Shown here: one piece after another, positions 34,866 to 42,483 of the stretch
Layout: each line of letters starts with the position of its first letter
Numbering within the stretch: position 1 is the first letter of the stretch
DNA from: Heterotrichella gracilis
Taxonomy: Eukaryota > Sar > Xanthophyceae > Tribonematales > Xanthonemataceae
Assembly (NCBI GenBank): GCA_032358255.1
Contig: JAULBX010000002.1
Span: forward strand, 248,001 to 312,000
Direction of reading: 5' to 3'
Length of the DNA stretch: 64,000 nucleotides
Notes under the pieces: generated by a model
The model's input: only the letters and a program-made list of their open reading frames with translations
The model's database searches: none
What the model was told of the DNA's origin: nothing
Program-made: the position numbers and the translations under genes

Positions 34866-37001
34866 ATGAAGTATAATCTACTTTTATTTTTCACACTCGC
34901 TTTTCTTGCTTCAGTAAGAGGTCAAAATAACATTGATAGTTTAATTTTTGAAATAAAACAAACAAAGGATTTCAATACTAAGGCATATTATACGCATAAA
35001 CTTTCGGTCTTTTTAAAATCAACTGGAGATGTTCCCAAGATTCTAAAAATAAATAATTTAGCTCTTTCATACTCAAAGTTTACTAATTTGTCCGATTCTA
35101 TGATTGTGTACCTATATCTATTCAGGGCAGAACTTTTTTTGGTTTTAAATCAGGGAATAAACGACTCAAGTATACATTACTTTAAAAAATTAGAATCTTA
35201 TGTTAAAACAATGAAGCCTAAGGTAAAGTACTCATACTTTATTAATTTAGGTAAAACCTACAATTCGTTAAGTCCTGAAATTGGTTTAAAATATTTATTT
35301 AAAGCCAGGGAATACAGCTACAATAAAACAACGGAGCTAGAAACTGAGTTCTATATTGCCAAAGTTTATAACATAATGGGGCAATATAAAACCGCAATTG
35401 GTATTTTGTCCTCACATCTTAACGAATTTCCTGAACAGAAAAAAGCACTTGTCTACTATGAACTATTCGAAAATTACCTCGCATTTGATGCAGTTGACTC
35501 CGCTCTATTTTATCTGAAATTTATTCCCGAAAATGACAAAGGATTTGTATTAGCCACTTCTCTTCTTGCAAATTATTATATCAGTGTCAAACAATTTTCT
35601 AAGGCAAGTTACTATATAAAAAAAGCTAAACAGGGAATATTGCTTCTTCCAATTGAACAAAATTTCCGAATACAATCTTTAAATAGAGATATATTAAGAG
35701 AAGAGATCAGTCTTACACTTGAAATGTCGAAATCTAACTCTTTAGATTACTCGTCAAAAATGATAATTATTTCGCCATTGATCGAAAATCTTAAAAAAAT
35801 AAATGCTACTGATCTGACTTCGCCAAAAAATAAAAGTTATTACAGTTTAATAGTTGAAAATTATGAAAACATTTCTGACTGCTATTCCAAGCTTAATCAA
35901 ACCGATAGCGCTCTGCATTATTACAAACTTTCTGTTGCCATGAATGATTCCCTAGAAAAAATCGAAAATGATGCGCAGGCACAAGATCTTTTGGCCAAAT
36001 ACGATACTGATAAAAAAAATGCGCAAATAGTGCTATTAAATGAACAAAACAAATTAAGTCAAAGTGAAAATAAACGTCAGCGTTTTATTATTGTTAGTAG
36101 CATTGTAATGGCAGTGATGTTTTTAGCCGGCTTATTGATCTTTATTAACCGAAATAATCTTAAACAAAGAGCCAATAAGATATTATCGCAACAAAAACAA
36201 CAAATTGTAAATGCATATGCTGAGCTAAGTAAACGCAATAACCTTATTGAAGAAAGTATTGAATATGCTGCCGTTATTCAACAATCAATTTTAACCAACG
36301 AATCTGCTCTCAAAAAAAATATTCCCGAATATTTGCTCATACACCTTCCGAAAGAAGCAGTTGGCGGCGATTTTTACTGGTTACACAAACCCGAAAACTC
36401 TCCATTACTTTATTTGGCTGTTGCCGATTGCACAGGTCATGGTGTTCCAGGCTCTTTAATGACCTTGCTTTGCAATAATATCTTTAATCAGGTGGTAGAA
36501 AATGATCCTACAATAAATCCTGCTCAACTTCTTACCAGGGTTAATAGTAAATTACATAACAGCTTTAACAGTAGTGAAAACCCTTTACACCGATCTAAAG
36601 ACGGCATGGATGTGAGTTTAATTTGTTTAAACCAGCAAACAAACACCTTAAGCTATGCCGGAGCACGAAACCCTATTTTATTAGCTAGAAAAGGACAGGA
36701 TGTAATAGAGCTGAAAGTAAATAGATATTCAATTGGTTACCTACCCGAATTTACTTTTGAGGAATTTAAAGTCGACTTGCAAAAAGGGGATATTTTATAC
36801 CTACACACCGATGGCTATATTGATCAGGCTGGTGCAAATAACAAAACTAAGTTTTTGAAAAGCAATTTGTTAAAATTAGTAAATGTAATTCATGAATTGA
36901 CCTTAGAAAAACAAAAAGAAGAACTAACATTCGTTTTTAATGATTGGAAACAAGAGGAGGAACAAACAGATGATGTTTTTTTGATTGCATTAAAAGTTTG
37001 A
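34866..37001 (+). CDS. SpoIIE/PP2C phosphatase with periplasmic TPR sensor (copy B)
   Basis: 711 residues: signal peptide (MKYNLLLFFTLAFLASVRGQ), a helical TPR-like sensor region to about residue 400, one membrane helix (about 410-430), a coiled coil and the PP2C domain with GGDFYW, VADCTGHGVPG, DGMDVSL, HTDGYIDQ and EQTDDVFLIALKV. All metal-binding acids are kept, so it should be active. The sensor half differs widely from copy A, about 250 bp before the block are moderately similar, and 36132-36878 is almost identical; the last 40 residues diverge again. The stop overlaps a possible TTG start of the next gene. Confidence 0.9.
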   Translation: MKYNLLLFFTLAFLASVRGQNNIDSLIFEIKQTKDFNTKAYYTHKLSVFLKSTGDVPKILKINNLALSYSKFTNLSDSMIVYLYLFRAELFLVLNQGINDSSIHYFKKLESYVKTMKPKVKYSYFINLGKTYNSLSPEIGLKYLFKAREYSYNKTTELETEFYIAKVYNIMGQYKTAIGILSSHLNEFPEQKKALVYYELFENYLAFDAVDSALFYLKFIPENDKGFVLATSLLANYYISVKQFSKASYYIKKAKQGILLLPIEQNFRIQSLNRDILREEISLTLEMSKSNSLDYSSKMIIISPLIENLKKINATDLTSPKNKSYYSLIVENYENISDCYSKLNQTDSALHYYKLSVAMNDSLEKIENDAQAQDLLAKYDTDKKNAQIVLLNEQNKLSQSENKRQRFIIVSSIVMAVMFLAGLLIFINRNNLKQRANKILSQQKQQIVNAYAELSKRNNLIEESIEYAAVIQQSILTNESALKKNIPEYLLIHLPKEAVGGDFYWLHKPENSPLLYLAVADCTGHGVPGSLMTLLCNNIFNQVVENDPTINPAQLLTRVNSKLHNSFNSSENPLHRSKDGMDVSLICLNQQTNTLSYAGARNPILLARKGQDVIELKVNRYSIGYLPEFTFEEFKVDLQKGDILYLHTDGYIDQAGANNKTKFLKSNLLKLVNVIHELTLEKQKEELTFVFNDWKQEEEQTDDVFLIALKV
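36132..36878 (+). repeat. near-identical block shared with phosphatase A (copy 2)
   Basis: Partner of 29990-30736 (constant offset 6142, no indels, three mismatches seen). The sharp edges and the diverged flanks mark it as a probable gene-conversion tract. Confidence 0.9.
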
Positions 37002-37015
37002 TTATCTTAAAGCTC

Positions 37016-38515
37016 GTGAAAACCCCCTCGGAAGATCTTTACAAATTAATCGAGTCGCTTAATCAACACGAGAAGCGCTTTTTTGCTATACACAGTAAAC
37101 GCTATAAAGAAAATCCAAAAATAATTACTTTTTATAATTTAATACTAGCGAATAAATCGCTTGAAGAGGAACAATTATCTAAACAGTTAAAAATAAAAAA
37201 ACAAGAGCTAAAATATTATAAAAGGGATCTCTATAAAAGTTTAATTAAAAGTTTAGATCTCTTTTATTTGACTCAAAATAAACCACATGAAATATTAAGC
37301 ACAATAAATCATATTAAAATATTAATTAATAAGGGTTTATTCGATCAGGCAAAAAAAATGGTTAAGGATGCGAAAAAGATCTGTAAAGAATTTGAAATTT
37401 ACGACTCATTAATTCTATTAGATGTTTTGGAAGCAAAAATAATCATTAACGCCCGAACAGGGTCTGAAGATCTTGCATCAATTAAACACGTTAATAAAGA
37501 ATCATCCGACAATTTATCTGTTTTGACTTTAGCACTCACTTACGAAAAATTAAAAAATGAAATTTTATTATTTACAAAAAAAAATAAATTCGCTAATAAT
37601 TCAGATCTGATAGCCTTAACAGAAAAATACTTTGAGCACGAATTAATAAAAAAACACCCTGTAACTGAAAGTAAAAAGGTGTTAATAAACTATTATTACA
37701 TCAATTATTTACTTTTTTCGTCTATAGACTACTGGGCAAAAGCGCAACTGAACATTGAAAAAGCAATAAAAATAATTGAGTCCGGAGAACTCCTATTTAT
37801 TGAGGATTCGGAATATTTAAATTACTTGTTAGATCTTGCCAAGTCCTATATTCATACTAATGATAAAACAAATATTTTATCATTATTCAAAAAAGCGAAA
37901 AACTATATTTCGAATCTGCCAGAAAAACAATTAAACGAATTGATCAAAACACTCAGGCTTTCTTTTGAGAAGCTTGAGATCGAATTTCTGTATAATAAAG
38001 TTGATGAGTTTGGCACTTTTATACAAAAGATCTACAACCTTAAAAACACTGCCGATTTTATATACATGCGAATTGAAGAACAAAAAGAACTTCAATTTTT
38101 ACTGATAAAGCATTTATTCCATCAAAAAAGACTCAAAGAAACGGTTAAGGAAATAAATGTTTACGAAAATAATTACCTGAAAATAAATATTTTTGAAGAC
38201 TACAATGAACATTTTATTATCATAAAACTGATCATTCATTACGAGTTAGGGAATTTTGACGTGATCGAAAGCATAGTAAGATCGTATTTACGCCAAAATA
38301 ATACTTCAAAAAATTCAGAATACCTTAATTTGGTGCTTAATACGTTTAAAAAGGAAAAGTATTTTAATGACGAACCTTTAATAAACAAAAAAAGAATCAA
38401 AAACTTTTTAGAGATTATTCATAAGTATAATTTAAAACGCCATAATTATATTGACGAAACTAAATATTTCGACCTGGAAAATTGGTTAAGAGAAAAAGCT
38501 AAATCTACAGGCTAA
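37016..38515 (+). CDS. helical repeat protein of unknown function, coupled to phosphatase B
   Basis: 499 residues from GTG at 37016 (VKTPSEDLYKLIESL); a TTG at 36998 that overlaps the phosphatase stop would add six residues. There is no ATG near. The N-terminal LYKLIESLNQHEKRFFAIHSKRY is, as far as I recall, the opening of a common but uncharacterised Bacteroidota family. The rest is almost all alpha-helical with TPR-like pairs (GLFDQAKKMVKDAKKICKEF). No signal peptide or membrane helix, so it is cytosolic. Its link to phosphatase B suggests a role in the same signalling route, but nothing in it shows an activity. Confidence 0.75.
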   Translation: MKTPSEDLYKLIESLNQHEKRFFAIHSKRYKENPKIITFYNLILANKSLEEEQLSKQLKIKKQELKYYKRDLYKSLIKSLDLFYLTQNKPHEILSTINHIKILINKGLFDQAKKMVKDAKKICKEFEIYDSLILLDVLEAKIIINARTGSEDLASIKHVNKESSDNLSVLTLALTYEKLKNEILLFTKKNKFANNSDLIALTEKYFEHELIKKHPVTESKKVLINYYYINYLLFSSIDYWAKAQLNIEKAIKIIESGELLFIEDSEYLNYLLDLAKSYIHTNDKTNILSLFKKAKNYISNLPEKQLNELIKTLRLSFEKLEIEFLYNKVDEFGTFIQKIYNLKNTADFIYMRIEEQKELQFLLIKHLFHQKRLKETVKEINVYENNYLKINIFEDYNEHFIIIKLIIHYELGNFDVIESIVRSYLRQNNTSKNSEYLNLVLNTFKKEKYFNDEPLINKKRIKNFLEIIHKYNLKRHNYIDETKYFDLENWLREKAKSTG

Positions 38516-38546
38516 TTAAAAAGTAGCTCTTAAATAAAAGAAATTC

Positions 38547-38933
38547 CTATTTTATTTGTGCTTTATTATCGTTGTATTTACTTGGGCATTTCATTAAAAT
38601 ATCGTTCGCATGAAATTCGTTCCCTTCTATTTTTCCGATTAAAACAATTTGTTCACTTTTTTCAAAATCCTGCGGTTTGCTTTTGTGAAGCACCACTTGT
38701 TTGTGAACACCTTTGTTATCTATAAGCGTGAACATAAATTGATCGGCATTAATTTTTGGATCGTAAATTTGCGGCTGCTCTTTATCTAATTTGCCAACAA
38801 CATGATATTCTTTATCAGGATTAGAAATTGCTTCTGTAAAATCGGCATAGGTACTTGTGTTCTTTAACGACACAAATATTACCCCAATTGCAACTGCAAT
38901 AACGATGATACCAACTATGTGTAATTTTTTCAT
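38547..38933 (-). CDS. ccmE: CcmE heme chaperone, CxxxY variant
   Basis: 128 residues: one N-terminal membrane anchor (about 5-23) and an OB-fold periplasmic domain with HVVGKLDKEQPQIYDP and QIVLIGKIEGNEFHANDIL. Classical CcmE binds heme covalently through a histidine in HxxxY near the C-terminus; here the equivalent stretch is CPSKY (C116, Y120), so a cysteine stands in place of the histidine. This CxxxY form is known from some archaea and deltaproteobacteria. It is last in ccmB-ccmC-ccmD-ccmE, with 1 bp to ccmD. Confidence 0.88.
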   Translation of the reverse strand: MKKLHIVGIIVIAVAIGVIFVSLKNTSTYADFTEAISNPDKEYHVVGKLDKEQPQIYDPKINADQFMFTLIDNKGVHKQVVLHKSKPQDFEKSEQIVLIGKIEGNEFHANDILMKCPSKYNDNKAQIK

Positions 38934-38934
38934 T

Positions 38935-39156
38935 TTACTTATTATTAATTTGTTTTTCGAGCTTGCTCACTTTACGTTCAAGCAATATTAAGAAAATAAC
39001 CAGGGCAACAAAGATCATTCCTATGACCGTTATCACCACATAAATTTTTCCGTCGCTACGAAATGTATCTGCCATTTCCGGCGAATCAGTTGTTTGTTGC
39101 GCTGAAGAAAAAAGGGCAGATAACAAAAACACAAAACTTAAAATTCTCTTAATCAT
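38935..39156 (-). CDS. CcmD-like small membrane protein
   Basis: 73 residues with an N-terminal signal-like segment (residues 1-19), a membrane helix at about 38-60 and a charged C-terminal tail (LERKVSKLEKQI). Size, single helix, tail and position between ccmC and ccmE fit CcmD, which helps release heme-loaded CcmE. The sequence itself is too short for a firm match. The start overlaps ccmC by 8 bp. Confidence 0.7.
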   Translation of the reverse strand: MIKRILSFVFLLSALFSSAQQTTDSPEMADTFRSDGKIYVVITVIGMIFVALVIFLILLERKVSKLEKQINNK

Positions 39157-39805
39157 CTAATTTATTTTTAATAAAACTAATTCTGTTCTTAATATTGAAC
39201 AACCAAAAGCTAAATAAGATCCAGCCAATAACCGCAGGATAAAATACAGTACGCATATTATTATCCATATCATATTTTCCAAATGCAGGATTACCACCAT
39301 TACCAGGATGAAGTGAATCGAACATTCTTGGAAGAATCATTAAAAACACGATCATTAAAACAAATGCGAAAATATTGTACACCGCAGAAATACGCGCGCG
39401 CTTAGATTCATCATCTATGGATGAGCGCAAAATAAAATACGCGAGATAAATTAAAATACTTGCCGCAACACAATTTAATTTGGGATCGGTCGTCCACCAG
39501 TCGCCCCAAGTGTATTTTGCCCACAAAGAACCTGTAGTTAAACCTGGCAAACTAAAGAAAAATCCAACTACTGCTGCATTATAAGATTTGGTATCGTTAA
39601 CGGGATTACTTTTATTAAGGTTAATAATTGCATGTACAAACGAAACCGACATCATGAACATCATTGCAAACCAAATTGGCACATGGTAATATACGTTACG
39701 TATGGTTTCATTTAAAATATAGATGCGTGGGACAGGATTTAATAGACCCCAAACAAGCGTGTATGAAATTAAAATTACAGAAAGTATTTTGTACCAGTTT
39801 TTCAT
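39149..39805 (-). CDS. ccmC: CcmC-type heme exporter/delivery protein
   Basis: 218 residues with about six membrane helices. The tryptophan-rich WWD motif is WAKYTWGDWWTTDPKL (about residues 95-110), and the flanking histidines are H41 (NVYYHVPIWF) and the one in DSLHPGNGG. CcmC loads heme onto CcmE at the periplasmic face. The gene is second in the ccmBCDE run and 81 bp downstream of ccmB; the gap holds a short inverted repeat at 39811-39872. Confidence 0.9.
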   Translation of the reverse strand: MKNWYKILSVILISYTLVWGLLNPVPRIYILNETIRNVYYHVPIWFAMMFMMSVSFVHAIINLNKSNPVNDTKSYNAAVVGFFFSLPGLTTGSLWAKYTWGDWWTTDPKLNCVAASILIYLAYFILRSSIDDESKRARISAVYNIFAFVLMIVFLMILPRMFDSLHPGNGGNPAFGKYDMDNNMRTVFYPAVIGWILFSFWLFNIKNRISFIKNKLDD

Positions 39806-39810
39806 TTATC

Positions 39811-39873
39811 AGTCGTAAGAAGTTAGTCGTTAGAGGTTAGTCTCGAAGACTTACGACTATTGACTAACGACTA
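39811..39873. repeat. short nested inverted repeats between ccmB and ccmC
   Basis: AGTCGTAAG (39811-39819) is mirrored by CTTACGACT (39850-39858), and AGTCGTTAG (39825-39833) by CTAACGACT (39864-39872). The four units are variants of one 9-mer, AGTCGTWAG, on both strands. No T run follows, so it is not a clear terminator. It may be a small intergenic repeat element. Confidence 0.5.
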
Positions 39874-39886
39874 AAATCTATCGCAA

Positions 39887-40537
39887 TTAATCGCGCCAAA
39901 GATACGGAAATAATAGAAAAGAAAGGGCAATAGTTAAAACATTTAGAGCCACTAAAATGCCAATAAAATTAAAACCAACACCCGCCCACTCTATCCCATC
40001 CACGGCCTGTTTGCTAATACGGATAACCACTAAAATAAGGGGCATTAATACCGGGAAACTTAAGATGCTCATAATGGCAAAGTTGCCGTTTGCTTTGCTG
40101 GCAATAGCGCTCATTAAGGTTAAAATAGCCGCCAAACCGGTTGAGGCCAGTGTTAGAACCATAAAAAACAACCCAAGATTCTCTACTTCGTTTTTTATGA
40201 AAAAAGCATAAAAGAAAAAGGTAATAAAACTCAATACCAACATAAAAACCATATTGTAAATGGTCTTTGAAATAATAAATTGTGTGGGAGAATAATGCAA
40301 ATAATTATAAAGAGCCTGACCACCGGTTTCTTTTAAAAAACTCTTACCGCTTATTGTTACCGATGTGTATAATGTAATTACCCAGAATAAGGCATTCCAG
40401 GTTGGTTTATCTAATCTACCTTTAAAACATAATGCACTCACAAAAATTGTTCCTATCACATACACCAACACACCGCCAATTGTAGATTTTTGACGAAACT
40501 CTAAAAGGAATTCTTTTTTTATGAGTGATAAGATCAT
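39887..40537 (-). CDS. ccmB: CcmB heme-exporter permease
   Basis: 216 residues with six predicted membrane helices. KKEFLLEFRQKSTIGGVLVYVIGTIFV at the start (here cited in part) and FLKETGGQALYNYLHYSPTQ fit CcmB, the permease of the CcmAB ABC complex that drives release of holo-CcmE. The ATPase gene ccmA is not in the window. The start overlaps the purD stop by 4 bp, so the ccm run is transcribed from purD or further upstream. Confidence 0.85.
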   Translation of the reverse strand: MILSLIKKEFLLEFRQKSTIGGVLVYVIGTIFVSALCFKGRLDKPTWNALFWVITLYTSVTISGKSFLKETGGQALYNYLHYSPTQFIISKTIYNMVFMLVLSFITFFFYAFFIKNEVENLGLFFMVLTLASTGLAAILTLMSAIASKANGNFAIMSILSFPVLMPLILVVIRISKQAVDGIEWAGVGFNFIGILVALNVLTIALSFLLFPYLWRD

Positions 40538-41817
40538 TGATATGCTTTTAGATCTTTACCTATATCGCGTCTGAAATATTTTCCTTCATAATTTATAACT
40601 CCTGCAGTTGCAAAACTTTTACTTACCGCTTCATCAATTGTTTTTCCAAAAGAAGTAATGGCAAAAACACGACCGCCATTGGTTACTACTTTATCACCAT
40701 CTAATTTTGTTCCTGAATGAAAGACCTGCGATTCGAAATTCGTATCTAAGCCGTCTACTACTTTTCCTTTTTCAAAATCGCCTGGATAACCACCACTTAC
40801 CATTACTACGGTTGTAGCAATTTCTGAAATGGTCTCGTATTTTTTTTGATGTAATGTTTGTGTAGCAACACCTTGCAGAAGATCTATAAAATCGCTTTTA
40901 ATTCTAGGGATCACCACTTCCGTTTCAGGATCGCCCATACGGCAATTGTATTCAATAACCGAAGGTTGTCCATCACAATTCATCAAACCAATAAAAATAA
41001 ATCCACGGTAATCAATACCATCTTTATTTAATCCGTTTATAGTTGGTATGACCACTAACTCTTCTACCTTTTTTATGAAAGCATCATCTGCAAATGGCAC
41101 GGGACTAACAGCGCCCATACCACCGGTATTTAAACCGGTATCGCCTTCGCCAATACGTTTGTAATCTTTTGCTGCAGGTAATATTTTGTATGACTTACCA
41201 TCGGTTAAAACAAAAACAGAAAGCTCTATGCCTTTTAAAAATTCTTCTATCACCACTTTAGTGCTGGCTTTGCCAAACTTAGCATCCACCAACATGTTCT
41301 TTAACTCTTCTTTTGCTTCGTTAATATCATTTATGATCAACACACCTTTACCCGCAGCTAAACCATCAGCCTTTAAAACAAAAGGAGGTTGCAATGTTTC
41401 TAAAAAAAGAAAACCATCTTTTAAATTATCTTTTGTGAATGTAGCGTAACGCGCTGTTGGCACTCCATGTTTTAGCATGAACTGTTTACTAAAATCTTTA
41501 CTTCCTTCTAATTGTGCTCCATCTTTTTTTGGACCAATTACCGGAATATCTTTTAGCACTTCATCATTTAAAAAATAATCGTGAATACCATTTACTAATG
41601 GATCTTCGGGGCCAACCAAAACCAGATTAATATCTTTTTCCCACACTAAATTTTTAATGGCCTCAAAATCGTTCACGCCAATATTTACATTGGTACCGCA
41701 ATTTGAAGTACCGGCATTACCGGGAGCAATGTATAGATTTTGTAATTGTTTGCTTTGGGCTATTTTCCATGCAAAAGCATGTTCCCTTCCACCAGATCCT
41801 AAAATTAAAACGTTCAT
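40534..41817 (-). CDS. purD: phosphoribosylamine-glycine ligase (GAR synthetase)
   Basis: 427 residues, normal for PurD, which joins glycine to phosphoribosylamine in purine synthesis. N-terminal MNVLILGSGGREHAFAWKIAQS and LVLVGPEDPLVNGI are diagnostic. The ATP-grasp domain has PPFVLKADGLAAGKGV and GLNTGGMGAVSPVP, and the metal-binding part is IEYNCRMGDPETEVVIPR. Cytosolic. It overlaps ccmB by 4 bp. Confidence 0.97.
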   Translation of the reverse strand: MNVLILGSGGREHAFAWKIAQSKQLQNLYIAPGNAGTSNCGTNVNIGVNDFEAIKNLVWEKDINLVLVGPEDPLVNGIHDYFLNDEVLKDIPVIGPKKDGAQLEGSKDFSKQFMLKHGVPTARYATFTKDNLKDGFLFLETLQPPFVLKADGLAAGKGVLIINDINEAKEELKNMLVDAKFGKASTKVVIEEFLKGIELSVFVLTDGKSYKILPAAKDYKRIGEGDTGLNTGGMGAVSPVPFADDAFIKKVEELVVIPTINGLNKDGIDYRGFIFIGLMNCDGQPSVIEYNCRMGDPETEVVIPRIKSDFIDLLQGVATQTLHQKKYETISEIATTVVMVSGGYPGDFEKGKVVDGLDTNFESQVFHSGTKLDGDKVVTNGGRVFAITSFGKTIDEAVSKSFATAGVINYEGKYFRRDIGKDLKAYQ

Positions 41818-41833
41818 AATTAATAAAGTGCAA

Positions 41834-41864
41834 AAATAAAAAATCCCGAAGGATTATCGGGATT
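41834..41864 (-). terminator. intrinsic terminator after the basic secreted protein
   Basis: An 8-bp stem (AATCCCGA, 41842-41849, with TCGGGATT, 41857-41864) overlaps the stop codon of the minus-strand gene and is followed on that strand by a T run. It ends the basic-protein transcript upstream of purD. Confidence 0.8.
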
Positions 41865-42249
41865 AAAAAAACTTTTTATGGTGAAATACCTTGTTTCCTC
41901 TAACTCTTTTTCGTGCCCTTTCGGCATTTTGTTTAGCCAAAATATTATGTCTTTGCACTTTTCCTTTTGTTCGGTATCTTGAGAATAAGGTTCTTGAATC
42001 TTTACTGCTATAAGAACCCGGGCGTGAATGTCTCATTGCCCAGGCTTTGTTCTTTCCTCCCCCTCGTCTGCCGCCACCTCTGGCAAAGTTATCTGCATTT
42101 CCACGACTCTTGCCTTTGAACATGCCGCCACTGGCCCTTTTTTGGTTTCGGTGCTCACGACGACGACCGCCACTTTGAGCCATAAAGTCGTTAGTAAGAA
42201 AGATCCCGCAAAGAAGGAAGAATATGAAAATAGACCTGTTCAATTTCAA
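41863..42249 (-). CDS. small, very basic secreted protein of unknown function
   Basis: 128 residues from TTG at 42249, which gives a clean signal peptide (KLNRSIFIFFLLCGIFLTNDFMAQ). An upstream ATG at 42369 would place 40 unrelated residues before the signal. The mature part is rich in Arg, Lys, Gly and Ser (SGGRRREHRNQKRASGG, ARGGGRRGGGKNK, ERARKRVRGNKVFHHKKFF), with almost no acidic residues. It could bind nucleic acid or lipopolysaccharide outside the inner membrane; nothing shows which. It has its own terminator, and I do not know the family. Confidence 0.6.
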   Translation of the reverse strand: MKLNRSIFIFFLLCGIFLTNDFMAQSGGRRREHRNQKRASGGMFKGKSRGNADNFARGGGRRGGGKNKAWAMRHSRPGSYSSKDSRTLFSRYRTKGKVQRHNILAKQNAERARKRVRGNKVFHHKKFF

Positions 42250-42483
42250 TCGATTTACAATAATAGTGAAAAAATCGTGAATTTTAACATAAATCGGTCG
42301 TTTTGTCGTATATTTAACATAAAGATGTAAACACATAATACTGTATTTCTCTTTTAAAAAAATCTCCAACTTTCATGCCACTTTTTTCGTATTGGTTTTT
42401 AAGAGCTATGCACTTATAACTCTACCTTAATTATGGCTTTTAAGCAACAATAAATTTTATATTTAAACGTTAAAATACACTAC

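Noticed and set aside
28691-37001. Duplicated phosphatase block considered as a composite transposon or other mobile element
   Set aside because: No transposase, integrase, terminal inverted repeats or target-site duplications are visible; tandem duplication, deletion and gene conversion explain the repeats.
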